Below, in pieces: positions 50,902-58,900 of a stretch of 64,000 bases of DNA. The first letter of the stretch is position 1. Every line of letters begins with the position of its first letter. The translations under genes were made by a program, and so were the position numbers. The notes beneath the pieces are model-generated. The model did not search any database and was not told the DNA's origin. It was given only the letters and a program-made list of their open reading frames with translations. Source of the stretch: an uncultured Clostridia bacterium (GTDB lineage: Bacteria > Bacillota > Clostridia > TANB77 > CAG-508); the NCBI GenBank assembly GCA_934154805.1, contig CAKPGM010000001.1, positions 62,001-126,000 on the forward strand, read 5' to 3'.

Positions 50902-52638
50902 ATGAAAAAATTTTTAAAAACTTTTTTTATCACTTTATTTGCTTTAATATTATTTTCACTTGGGAAAAATGTTTTTGCAAGTTCTATTGACAAAATTTCA
51001 ATGGATATTTATGTTGATAGTAGTGGAGACGCACATGTTACAGAAGTTTGGGATTGTTATCCAACACAAGGTACGGAGGTTTATCATCCTTATTATAATT
51101 TAGGAAATTCTGTAATTAAAGACCTTACTGTTAGTGAAGATAATAATACTTATACTAGTTTGTCTTCTTGGAATACATCCGGTTCTTTATCTAGCAAAGC
51201 AAATAAATGCGGAATAAACAAGATTTCAAACGGAGTTGAACTTTGCTGGGGAATTGGTAGCTATGGAAGTCATACTTATACTGTAGAGTATATTATTACA
51301 AATTTTGTTGCAGAACTATCAGATAGTCAAATGATTTATTGGACTTTAATTCCTTATGATTTCTCAAATCCTATTGGAAGTGTTTATATTAAGATTTATA
51401 CCGATTCTCCTATCGCTGATGATATTGATGTCTGGGGATATGGAAATTATGGTGGAACAGCTTATGTTTATGATGGATATATTGAAATGCAATCAGATGG
51501 TCGATTGGCTTCTAGCGAATATATGACCATTTTAGTAAAGTTTCCTTTAGGAACTTTTAATACTACTAATGAATTAGATTATGATTTTAATCATTATCTT
51601 GATATGGCTCAAGAAGGTGCAACTTCTTATAAAGGTAGTGGATTGTCTAGTTCATCTGGGCCTTTAGGTTTTAGAGCAATATTATATCCAATATTGAATT
51701 TTCTTCCTTATATAATCTTTTTAGTAATTGGTATTGGTTCTTCTATTATGGGATATCATAAATCTGATGCTAGTTTTGATAAAGAAGGTAAAAAATTAAT
51801 TAGAAGAAGCGATTCTTATTATAGAGATATTCCTTGTAATAAAGATATATACAGAGCTTATTGTATCGGATCTTTGTACGGAATAATCAGAAATAAAACC
51901 GATTTATTAGGTGCAGTTATTTTAAAATGGCTTAAGGATGGTCTTATTAGAGTTGAAAAGAGAGAATCTGGCGGTGTTTTTAGTAGAGAAAATAGTGTTG
52001 TTGTTTTAAATGAATGCAATCCTGATGTAATCACTCTTCCTAAAGAAAGAGAATTATTCGATATGCTTTACCAAGCAAGTAAAGATGGTATTCTTGAAGG
52101 AAAAGAATTAGAAAAATGGTGTAAAAACCACTATTCAAAAATTCTTGGTTGGTTTGATATTATGTATGCCCATGAGAAAAAGAAATTAAAAGAGCAAGGC
52201 TTAATACAAAATGCCAAAGGAAAGTTTTTAGGTATCATTTCATATAAATACCTTGTTTCAACTCCTGAACTTCGCGAAGAAGCCTCTAACCTTGCTGGTT
52301 TAAAGCGTTACTTAAACGATTATTCTTTAATCCATGATAGAGAGGCTATTGAGGTTAATCTATTTGAGGAATATTTGATATTCGCTCAGATTATGGGAAT
52401 TGCTAAAAAGGTTGCTAAACAGTTTAAGGATTTATATCCTACTGTTATTGAAGAATCAAATTTTGATTCTTATGATACTTTTATGTTTATTCATACTTGT
52501 TCATATAACGGTATTTCCCAGGCTTCAGCAGCTCAGTCCAGAGCCGAAAGTTATTCTTCCGGTGGAGGAGGATTCTCTTCTGGCGGAGGCGGTGGCGGTT
52601 CCTTCGGCGGTGGTGGAGGCGGCGGAGGTTTCCGTTAA
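50902..52638 (+). CDS. DUF2207 family membrane protein with Gly-rich tail
   Basis: A 578-residue protein. It begins with a signal peptide (FLKTFFITLFALILFSLGKNVFA), then an N-terminal secreted domain of about 220 residues (SIDKISMDIYVDSSGDAHVTEVW), a membrane segment (ILNFLPYIIFLVIGIGSSIMG) and a cytoplasmic part (YYRDIPCNKDIYRAYCIGSL, LLGAVILKWLKDGLIRV). The end is a stretch of Ser and Gly with repeated GGGG, as in many DUF2207 proteins. The function of the family is unknown. AAGGGGA precedes ATG 50902. It is followed 118 bp on by the sortase gene. Confidence 0.87.
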   Translation: MKKFLKTFFITLFALILFSLGKNVFASSIDKISMDIYVDSSGDAHVTEVWDCYPTQGTEVYHPYYNLGNSVIKDLTVSEDNNTYTSLSSWNTSGSLSSKANKCGINKISNGVELCWGIGSYGSHTYTVEYIITNFVAELSDSQMIYWTLIPYDFSNPIGSVYIKIYTDSPIADDIDVWGYGNYGGTAYVYDGYIEMQSDGRLASSEYMTILVKFPLGTFNTTNELDYDFNHYLDMAQEGATSYKGSGLSSSSGPLGFRAILYPILNFLPYIIFLVIGIGSSIMGYHKSDASFDKEGKKLIRRSDSYYRDIPCNKDIYRAYCIGSLYGIIRNKTDLLGAVILKWLKDGLIRVEKRESGGVFSRENSVVVLNECNPDVITLPKERELFDMLYQASKDGILEGKELEKWCKNHYSKILGWFDIMYAHEKKKLKEQGLIQNAKGKFLGIISYKYLVSTPELREEASNLAGLKRYLNDYSLIHDREAIEVNLFEEYLIFAQIMGIAKKVAKQFKDLYPTVIEESNFDSYDTFMFIHTCSYNGISQASAAQSRAESYSSGGGGFSSGGGGGGSFGGGGGGGGFR

Positions 52639-52647
52639 ACCATAAGT

Positions 52648-52694
52648 AAAAAATAAAGAGCATATAATTTTTATATGTGTCTTTATTTTTTTAT
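52648..52694 (+). terminator. Terminator of the DUF2207 gene
   Basis: AAAATAAAGA and TCTTTATTTT pair around an A/T-rich loop and are followed by seven Ts. Confidence 0.55.
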
Positions 52695-52756
52695 GTTTTA
52701 TATATATATAATTTGTGATATAATATTATAAACTACAAAAGAAAGGATTTACTTTT

Positions 52757-53596
52757 ATGGCAAGATACGTTGCAAAGCACGCTAAAGAGAATCATAAACA
52801 TAAAAAGAGAATAAATTTTTTAGCTATTATTAGTATAATATTTATATCTTTAATTGTTTACTCTGCATATAAAATTTTAGACTGGTCAAAGGATTCTAAT
52901 AATATTAATACTGAAATTTCCGATATTTCTAATATTGTGGCTGTGCAAGAAAATACTGGAGAAGAAACAGTTATTGAATCTACCGAGGATGCGGCTAACC
53001 CTTACTGGGATTATATAAAAATGAATTTAATTGATGTGAATTTTTCAGAATTAGAAGATATTAATAGTGATGTTTGTGGATGGATTCAAGTTAATGGAAC
53101 AAATATTAACTATCCTTTTGTACAGACTAATAATAATGATTATTATTTAACTCATTCTTTTTATAAGGATTATAACGAAGCCGGCTGGGTATTTTTAGAT
53201 TACAGAAATAATATTCAATCACTTCATCAAAATACTATTATTTATGCACACTCAAGAATAGATACTACTATGTTCGGTTCTTTAAAGAAATTATTAAATA
53301 GTAATTGGTATAATGATAAAAATAATCATATTATAAAGCTATCTACTAAAAATCAAAATACCCTATGGCAGGTATTTAGTGTATATCACATTCCTACCAC
53401 GAGTGATTATTTAAAGGTAGATTTTGATTCACCAGAACAGTTTTCTAATTTTGCTAAAATGTTGCAAGATAGAAGTGTTTACAGTTTTAATACTTCTGTT
53501 GGTGGTAATGATAAAATTCTTACTCTTTCTACTTGTTACAGTAATGGAGAAAAGATGGTTATGCATGCTAAATTAATTAAGTATTCAAATAAATGA
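52757..53596 (+). CDS. Class B-like sortase
   Basis: A 279-residue membrane-anchored transpeptidase. A basic N-terminus is followed by one membrane segment (FLAIISIIFISLIVYSAYKIL). The catalytic His is in IIYAHSRIDTTMFGSL and the catalytic Cys in LTLSTCYSNGEKMVMHAKL. The region INYPFVQTNNNDYYLTHSFY is typical of SrtB. The catalytic Arg expected about ten residues behind the Cys appears as Lys (GEKMV). Class B sortases anchor selected proteins, and the IPQTG protein at 46697 is a possible client. AAAGGA precedes ATG 52757. Confidence 0.88.
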   Translation: MARYVAKHAKENHKHKKRINFLAIISIIFISLIVYSAYKILDWSKDSNNINTEISDISNIVAVQENTGEETVIESTEDAANPYWDYIKMNLIDVNFSELEDINSDVCGWIQVNGTNINYPFVQTNNNDYYLTHSFYKDYNEAGWVFLDYRNNIQSLHQNTIIYAHSRIDTTMFGSLKKLLNSNWYNDKNNHIIKLSTKNQNTLWQVFSVYHIPTTSDYLKVDFDSPEQFSNFAKMLQDRSVYSFNTSVGGNDKILTLSTCYSNGEKMVMHAKLIKYSNK

Positions 53597-53599
53597 TAA

Positions 53600-53632
53600 A
53601 AAATATCCCCGTAGTACTTATGCACTACGGGG
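53600..53632 (-). terminator. Terminator of the G+C-rich gene at 53685
   Basis: CCCCGTAGT and ACTACGGGG form a nine-base stem; the minus-strand continuation is ATATTTTTTATC. It can also end the plus-strand sortase transcript. Confidence 0.8.
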
Positions 53633-53684
53633 AACTAATAAGCCTCTACTTAATTATTTATTGGCTAATTAGATTGATTGATGT

Positions 53685-54329
53685 TCATGCTTCCTGATTA
53701 GGTATCACATACTTTTCAGGATGAACGGTTCTGGTGTATCCAGCCTCAATAAGTTGGTTCACCATTTCGTTGATTACCCTCTTTGTTTTTACAAGGAATG
53801 TCCTTCCATACTCGTCACAGATAACAAGAGTTCTGTCATCTACCACGATATAAGTCCCCACATTTTCTCTGAATTCACGAGGTAAGAACAATCTTGTCAT
53901 TGCAAGATATGTGTTCTTAGTTTCTGCGTCCTGAAATCTTTCGATTTCTTTAATCTGGATTTTCTGTTCAAAATCACCAAGGGCTTTCACGCCTTTTTCA
54001 TTAGCTTTTTTTAAAGCTATTTCAAATGTTTCTGCCCAGTTTTCTTCAGTGGCAATTTTGCAAAGCCACTTATACGCTTCAGGTCGTTCCTCTCCCTTAC
54101 TAAATGGAACCCTCATATACAGGTCCCTATACCCAGCAGATTTTAGAATGCCATTGATTTCGCTTCTGTACGGAGTTACCAGTACATCTCCATGATTGTC
54201 ACAATATGCGATGTGTCCATTTGCACACCATTTGGTCATTGGGGTTGCTCTCCGATCTGTCAAATATGAAAATTTGTACAGGTCGTTGATGTCTCTTAAC
54301 CGGACATGCTTAATGGGTTCGTTGAACAT
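53685..54329 (-). CDS. Unknown protein in a G+C-rich islet
   Basis: A 214-residue protein (MFNEPIKHVRLRDINDLYKF at the start) I do not recognise. The composition is soluble and alpha/beta: KWCANGHIAYCDNHGDVLVTPY, GTYIVVDDRTLVICDEYGRT. It is much richer in G+C than neighbouring genes, and its codons differ, so it was probably acquired. Start 54329 is chosen because GAGAG stands seven bases in front; ATG 54335 is an alternative, while the longer frame to 54428 would start at the promoter. It has its own promoter, a leader with three hairpins and a terminator, like the small gene at 2428. Confidence 0.72.
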   Translation of the reverse strand: MFNEPIKHVRLRDINDLYKFSYLTDRRATPMTKWCANGHIAYCDNHGDVLVTPYRSEINGILKSAGYRDLYMRVPFSKGEERPEAYKWLCKIATEENWAETFEIALKKANEKGVKALGDFEQKIQIKEIERFQDAETKNTYLAMTRLFLPREFRENVGTYIVVDDRTLVICDEYGRTFLVKTKRVINEMVNQLIEAGYTRTVHPEKYVIPNQEA

Positions 54330-54339
54330 AAACATCTCT

Positions 54340-54410
54340 CTTTCTGCCACAATTCGTGGCTTAAAATTATTACATACTTCTGAGAAGTATGGTAGCCCTT
54401 TTGGGCTTAC
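54340..54410 (-). promoter_or_regulatory. 5' leader with three hairpins
   Basis: Between the RNA start near 54410 and the ATG the minus strand forms AGCCC/GGGCT (AAAA loop), ATACTTCT/AGAAGTAT (one-base loop) and GCCAC/GTGGC (GAATT loop). The last ends ten bases before the start codon. This may be a regulatory leader or an RNA stabiliser. No known riboswitch is recognised. Confidence 0.55.
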
Positions 54411-54416
54411 ATTTAT

Positions 54417-54445
54417 ATTATACCACATTATGTAAATTTTTACAA
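54417..54445 (-). promoter_or_regulatory. Promoter of the G+C-rich gene
   Basis: TTGTAA (54440-54445), a 17-bp spacer ending TGTGG, and TATAAT (54417-54422) on the minus strand. The TGG before the -10 also occurs in the promoter of the small gene at 2428. Confidence 0.8.
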
Positions 54446-54490
54446 TTTTTCTCTTTTGTGTGCCAAAAGGGAATCGTCGAGCCTCGTCCT

Positions 54491-54516
54491 AAAAATAGTC
54501 CACCCGGACTATTTTT
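54491..54516. repeat. Inner hairpin of repeat unit 2
   Basis: AAAAATAGTCC, loop ACCC, GGACTATTTTT: a perfect eleven-base-pair stem with the same loop as unit 1. Confidence 0.8.
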
Positions 54517-54643
54517 GCCCTCTCTTCTTTCGGGCACGTCCTTTTCGATTCCTCCATCTAAAGCAACGCAAAAAATATAACCATAGCTTTGCTATGGCTC
54601 TATTTTTTGGTGTGCCAAAAGGGAATCGCCGAGCCGCGTCGGG

Positions 54644-54667
54644 AAAAATGTCCACCCGGACATTTTT
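54644..54667. repeat. Inner hairpin of repeat unit 1
   Basis: AAAAATGTCC, loop ACCC, GGACATTTTT: a perfect ten-base-pair stem. Confidence 0.8.
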
Positions 54668-54703
54668 CTGTTCCTCCTTTTCGATTCCCTGATTCAAGAG
54701 CAC

Positions 54704-54735
54704 ACAAAAAAAATCATGGCTTCGCCATGACTTTT
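54704..54735 (-). terminator. Terminator of tRNA-Arg
   Basis: TCATGGC and GCCATGA pair around GAA and are followed by eight Ts on the minus strand, directly behind the tRNA CCA end. Confidence 0.8.
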
Positions 54736-54812
54736 TGGTGTGCCAAAAGGGAATCGAACCCCCGACCTCTCCCTTAGGAGGGGAGCGCTCTATCCTACTG
54801 AGCTATTGACAC
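54736..54812 (-). tRNA. tRNA-Arg(CCT)
   Basis: A 77-nt tRNA. Acceptor stem GTGTCAA/TTGGCAC with one T-G pair and encoded ACCA end; D-arm with AGCTCAGTAGGATAGAGC; anticodon stem CTCCC/GGGAG around CTCCTAA, so anticodon CCT; T-arm CGGGGGTTCGATTCCCTT. A promoter lies 12 bp upstream. Confidence 0.95.
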
Positions 54813-54824
54813 ATTTACTTTATT

Positions 54825-54853
54825 ATAATATCATTCTGCTTGACATAAGTCAA
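54825..54853 (-). promoter_or_regulatory. tRNA-Arg promoter
   Basis: TTGACT (54848-54853), 17 bp, TATTAT (54825-54830) on the minus strand. Confidence 0.7.
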
Positions 54854-54929
54854 TATTTTTTAACGTTTTCTCTTTATATTCCGGCTTTTTTGTGCTATAA
54901 TAGTTTTTGTTTATTAAGGAGATTTAATT

Positions 54930-55667
54930 ATGAAACATATTTTGAGTTATATGCGTAAGGCTATTGAAGATTATAATATGATAGAAGATGGAGATAAAAT
55001 TGCAGTTGCTTTATCTGGTGGCAAGGATTCTATTACTATGCTTAAAGCTTTAAAGAATCTTCAAATTTTTTACCCTAAAAAGTTTGAATTAATTGCTATT
55101 AGTGTAAATCCAGGTTTTGAGTTTTTTGATTCTGCTTTTTTGCAGAAGACTTGTGATGATATTGGCGTTCCTTTTTTTGAAGAGAAGTATGATATTAAAA
55201 CTATTGTTTTCGAGGATAGAAAAGAGAAAAATCCTTGTTCTTTGTGTGCAAATTTAAGAAGAGGAATTCTTAATTCTGCTGCTAAACGTGAGCATTGTAA
55301 TAAGCTTGCTTTGGGTCATAATTTAGATGATGTTTTAGAAACTTTTTTAATGAATTTGTTTTTTGCAGGTAGCTTGTCTACTTTTGCACCTGTTACTTAT
55401 ATGGACAGGTCTGGTATGACTGTTATTAGACCTTTGGTTTATACTCCTGAAAAAGAAACTAAGAGATTTGTTAGAAAAAATAATATTTCTGTTATGCCTA
55501 AGGTTTGCCCTATGGATGGACATTCTACAAGAGAAGATATGAAAAATTTAATTGTTTCTCTTTCTGTAAAAAATCCATATGTTAAAGCTAGTATTATTGG
55601 TGCAATTAAACGAAATAACATTAATGGTTGGAAAGATGTTGCAAAACACGAAAAAAATAATGGCTAG
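54930..55667 (+). CDS. TtcA-like PP-loop ATPase (tRNA thiolation family)
   Basis: A 245-residue protein. The ATP-pyrophosphatase motif is VALSGGKDSITMLKAL, and a CxxC is in NPCSLCANLRRGILNSAA; KLALGHNLDDVLETFLMNLF follows. The second Cys pair of true TtcA is not obvious beyond MPKVCPMDG, which has one Cys. TtcA puts sulfur on cytidine-32 of tRNA using an iron-sulfur cluster. The start at 54930 has AAGGAG nine bases upstream. It is monocistronic. Confidence 0.85.
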   Translation: MKHILSYMRKAIEDYNMIEDGDKIAVALSGGKDSITMLKALKNLQIFYPKKFELIAISVNPGFEFFDSAFLQKTCDDIGVPFFEEKYDIKTIVFEDRKEKNPCSLCANLRRGILNSAAKREHCNKLALGHNLDDVLETFLMNLFFAGSLSTFAPVTYMDRSGMTVIRPLVYTPEKETKRFVRKNNISVMPKVCPMDGHSTREDMKNLIVSLSVKNPYVKASIIGAIKRNNINGWKDVAKHEKNNG

Positions 55668-55692
55668 GATTTCTCCTGCCATTATTTTTTTA
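55652..55692. terminator. Bidirectional terminator between the PP-loop gene and pgcA
   Basis: AAATAATGGC and GCCATTATTT pair across the stop codon of the PP-loop gene, with T-run on the plus strand and A-run at the other side. Confidence 0.8.
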
Positions 55693-57414
55693 TTGTCCTA
55701 ATGTTTTTACTTTTTCTGCAAGTTCTTTTAAACTCTTTTCTGCATCTTCCATATTGCTTTCTTTTATTCCTATATAGAATTTGATTTTTGGTTCTGTTCC
55801 TGATGGTCTAACGCAACACCAAGCATCATTGTTTAGATCAAAGTATAATACATTTGATGTTGGTAGATTTGTATTTTCTACATTTCCTGTTTCTAGGTCT
55901 TTTATTGTTCCTTGTTTGTAATCTCTAAATTTTAAGACTTTATATTTTCCTAATTGAGTTATTGGGTTTTGTCTAATGTTTTCCATTATTTGTTTTATTT
56001 CATCAGCACCACTTATTCCCTCTTTTGTTACTGAAACAGTAAGTTCTTTGTAGTATCCATATTTTTCGTATATGTTCATCATTTGATCCCATAGAGTATA
56101 ACCTTTTGTTTTGTAATATGCTGCTGCTTCACATAGTGCCATTACTGCTGCTATTCCGTCCTTGTCTCTTGCGTGTGTTCCTACCAAGCATCCGTAGCTT
56201 TCTTCAAATCCAAACATATATGTATTTTCTCCGGTTTGTTCAAATAATCTCATTTGCTCTCCTATATATTTGAATCCTGTTAATACTTCAACTAGTTTTA
56301 AGTTATATTCTTTTGCTATTGCATCTGCTAAGTTTGATGATACTATTGTTTTTATAAGAGCTCCATTTGCTGGTATCTCTCCTCTTTCTTGCTTTTGTGA
56401 AAGCTCATATTCTGCAATTAGCAAACCTGACATATTTCCTGTGAATGAATGATATTCTCCTGTTTTTGAGTCCTTTGCATATACTCCTAATCTATCTGCA
56501 TCTGGGTCATTTGCTAGAACGACATCTGCATTTACTTTTTGGGCTAATTCTAACGCTAACTTGAAAGCTCTTTCATCTTCTGGATTTGGATAATCTACTG
56601 TTGGAAAATCTCCATCTGGTTTCTCTTGCTCTGGTACTACATAAACATTTTCAAATCCTATTTCTTTTAATATTCTTTGAACTGGTACATTTCCTGCTCC
56701 GTGTAGAGGTGTATATACTATGTTTACATCTTTTTGAACTTTTTTAATTGTGTCTAGATTTAATACTAGATTTTTTAGTGTTTCTATATACTTGTCATCC
56801 ATTTCTTTTCCGATTACATTATATAATCCTTTTTTAATAGCCTCTTCTTTTGTGATTTTCTTTATTGTAGAAAAGTCTTCTATGCTATTTACTTCTGTTA
56901 TTATTCCTTTATCGTGTGGTGGAACTATTTGAGCTCCATCTTCCCAATATACTTTATATCCGTTGTATTTTGGCGGATTATGGCTTGCTGTTATCATTAC
57001 TCCTGCAATGCAGTTTAGCTCTCTTACTGCAAATGATAATTCTGGAACTGGTCTTAGTTCTTCAAATACATATGTTTTTATTCCATTTGCATTTAAGCAT
57101 AACGCAGTATATTCACTAAATTCTTTTGACATATGTCTTGAGTCATATGATATTGCAACTCCTTTGTTTTCTGAATTGTTTTTGTTTATATAATTTGCTA
57201 ATCCCTGAGTTGCTTTTGTAACAGTATATTTATTCATTCTGTTACTTCCATTTCCGATTACTCCTCTTAGACCTGCTGTTCCAAATTCTAGTTCTTTGTA
57301 AAATCTGTCTTCAATTTCTGCATTGTTTCCTTCTATACTTTTTAATTCTTCTTTGGTTTCTTCATCTATTGATGGATCATTTAACCATTTATTATATTTA
57401 TCTAAATAATTCAT
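55690..57414 (-). CDS. pgcA: Phosphoglucomutase/phosphomannomutase
   Basis: A 574-residue alpha-D-phosphohexomutase. The phosphoserine loop is GVMITASHNPPKYNGYKVYW, the metal loop NDPDADRLGVYAKD, the sugar loop GFEESYGCLVGTHARDKDG and the phosphate-binding loop RPSGTEPKIKFYIG. It interconverts glucose-6-P and glucose-1-P. The next gene upstream on the same strand makes UDP-sugars, so the two form one route from glucose-6-P to UDP-glucose or UDP-HexNAc for the envelope, although a terminator lies between them. AGGAGGAAAG precedes ATG 57414. Confidence 0.94.
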   Translation of the reverse strand: MNYLDKYNKWLNDPSIDEETKEELKSIEGNNAEIEDRFYKELEFGTAGLRGVIGNGSNRMNKYTVTKATQGLANYINKNNSENKGVAISYDSRHMSKEFSEYTALCLNANGIKTYVFEELRPVPELSFAVRELNCIAGVMITASHNPPKYNGYKVYWEDGAQIVPPHDKGIITEVNSIEDFSTIKKITKEEAIKKGLYNVIGKEMDDKYIETLKNLVLNLDTIKKVQKDVNIVYTPLHGAGNVPVQRILKEIGFENVYVVPEQEKPDGDFPTVDYPNPEDERAFKLALELAQKVNADVVLANDPDADRLGVYAKDSKTGEYHSFTGNMSGLLIAEYELSQKQERGEIPANGALIKTIVSSNLADAIAKEYNLKLVEVLTGFKYIGEQMRLFEQTGENTYMFGFEESYGCLVGTHARDKDGIAAVMALCEAAAYYKTKGYTLWDQMMNIYEKYGYYKELTVSVTKEGISGADEIKQIMENIRQNPITQLGKYKVLKFRDYKQGTIKDLETGNVENTNLPTSNVLYFDLNNDAWCCVRPSGTEPKIKFYIGIKESNMEDAEKSLKELAEKVKTLGQ

Positions 57415-57431
57415 TCTTTCCTCCTCTATTA

Positions 57432-57482
57432 CAAAATAAGAGTTTAAATTTGTATAACCAAACTTTAAACTCTTATATTTTA
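57432..57482 (-). terminator. Terminator of the UDP-sugar pyrophosphorylase gene
   Basis: ATAAGAGTTTAAA and TTTAAACTCTTAT form a 13-bp stem with a 15-base loop and A/T-rich flanks. Confidence 0.75.
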
Positions 57483-57483
57483 A

Positions 57484-58728
57484 TTATACATTTTTATGAA
57501 AATCGTTGTATAATTTTCTTGCAGTTTCTGGGCTATCTACTCCCTCTGCATTTTTAACAGGCGCAAATTCCTCTTCTCTTTTTACTCTTAGTATTGCCAT
57601 ATCGTCTAATGATTCAAATGCGTCAAATAAGAAAGATTCGAATTTATATGCATTTGGTTTGTCTGATGTTACTAAATTTCCATCTTTGTCTAAGTATTTT
57701 GCTTTTTTGAAAGCACTATGATATGGTAATGTATTTTTGCTTATTTCTTCAATTGCTTTTACATTGAATAAATTACAAAGTATATGTGATTCACCATATA
57801 TTAAGTTTCCTTTTTCGTCTGTTGCTTCTGCCATTTCTTCTGAAATTTCGCTATATTCTACAACACTTGGTTTTCCATCTCTCTTGCAGAATACTCCTAC
57901 TTTTTCGTGTGGTCCTGCTTTTACAACGCTTTTTCCTGCTGCTAATACTTTTTTCTCTATTGCAAATCCTAAGAATACTGGGTCTATCATATTAACTAAG
58001 ACATTGTCTACTCCGCCTATGAATGCCCATTCTATTCCTCTAGTTTTCATATCATATAATATTCCATTTCTGTTCATCGATAGGAATATTCCACCATGTC
58101 CATCTGCAGCCATTTTTATTAGTCCATCTTCTCCAATTAGGATTTTACCTTCTGTGTCGATCATTGGTAATTCTCCTTGTTTGAAAAATACTACTTTATC
58201 TTTTGGATATCCAAAGAATTTATTTTTTTCAAAAAAGCTAACTGTTGCTTCGTTGTTTTCATTACTTGTCATTATGTACCAAACACAATATTCTCCATAT
58301 TGTTCTTGTGCTTTTTTTAGTGTGTCACATAAGATTTCGAATATTGGCTTATGTGAGTCTAACCCTATATCAAATGTTCCTTTTGGTCCATTATGTCCTA
58401 ATCTTGTTCCTTGTCCACCAGCCATTGTTACTGCTGCTAGTTTTCCAGCTTTTATTTCTTTTAATCCTATTTTCTCATAGTGCTTTAGTTCTTCGTCTGA
58501 CAATGCATTTTTATCAGTATACTCTATTGGATGTATTTTTGATGATGAAAAATCCACTGTATGTCCTATTCTTTTGTATAATTCTTCAACTTGATTGAAA
58601 TCTAATGTTAATATTTCGTCTAATAATTTTGCTTTTTGATTTTGATCTAGCTTGTCATATTGACTTAGTAGCTGCTCTTGGTTGTATTTTTTTACTAATT
58701 TCTCAGCAGCTAAGTATTTTTCTTCCAT
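57484..58728 (-). CDS. UDPGP-type UDP-sugar pyrophosphorylase
   Basis: A 414-residue nucleotidyltransferase of the eukaryotic-like UAP1/UDPGP family, not the bacterial GalU type. The nucleotide loop is VTMAGGQGTRLGHNGPKGTFDIG; CVWYIMTSNENNEATVSFFE, FFKQGELPMID and HGGIFLSMNRNGILYDMKTR follow; the sugar-binding part contains GVFCKRDGKPSVVEYSEIS. It makes UDP-GlcNAc or UDP-glucose from UTP and the sugar-1-phosphate; the exact sugar cannot be fixed. AAAGGAG precedes ATG 58728. Confidence 0.9.
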   Translation of the reverse strand: MEEKYLAAEKLVKKYNQEQLLSQYDKLDQNQKAKLLDEILTLDFNQVEELYKRIGHTVDFSSSKIHPIEYTDKNALSDEELKHYEKIGLKEIKAGKLAAVTMAGGQGTRLGHNGPKGTFDIGLDSHKPIFEILCDTLKKAQEQYGEYCVWYIMTSNENNEATVSFFEKNKFFGYPKDKVVFFKQGELPMIDTEGKILIGEDGLIKMAADGHGGIFLSMNRNGILYDMKTRGIEWAFIGGVDNVLVNMIDPVFLGFAIEKKVLAAGKSVVKAGPHEKVGVFCKRDGKPSVVEYSEISEEMAEATDEKGNLIYGESHILCNLFNVKAIEEISKNTLPYHSAFKKAKYLDKDGNLVTSDKPNAYKFESFLFDAFESLDDMAILRVKREEEFAPVKNAEGVDSPETARKLYNDFHKNV

Positions 58729-58825
58729 TTTGTTCTCCTTTCATTTTTTGGTTATTAATACTTATGCTACCATAATATACTATTAGAACAAATTAGTCAA
58801 TTGTTTTGCAAAATTTGTACAAGTA

Positions 58826-58862
58826 AAAAATAGCACAAGATATAAAATCTCGTGCTATTTTG
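58826..58862 (-). terminator. Terminator behind the 165-aa gene
   Basis: AAAATAGCACAAGAT and ATCTCGTGCTATTTT form a 15-bp stem with one mismatch; the minus-strand run is TTTTTT. Confidence 0.85.
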
Positions 58863-58900
58863 TTTAACAAATTTATTCATATTTTTCTTTAGTTTTTATA

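Larger units (their letters stand above)
54458..54756 (-). repeat. Three tandem copies of the tRNA-Arg 3' end enclosing structured inserts
   Basis: GTGTGCCAAAAGGGAATCG occurs at 54458-54476, 54610-54628 and 54738-54756; only the last belongs to the intact tRNA-Arg. The two repeat units are 128 and 152 bp long. Each contains an outer stem GGGAATCG/CGATTCC(C), a perfect inner hairpin (54644-54667; 54491-54516), and a terminator-like hairpin between units. The second inner hairpin has one extra A-T pair that keeps the stem paired, a compensatory change. Open frames through this region are spurious. Confidence 0.8.

Noticed and set aside
54389..54777. Several small open frames over the tRNA-Arg repeats
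   Set aside because: They are translations of tRNA and hairpin sequence; no ribosome-binding site and no protein-like pattern.
57737..58480. 247-codon open frame on the plus strand
   Set aside because: It is antisense to the UDP-sugar pyrophosphorylase gene, lies entirely inside it and has no ribosome-binding site.
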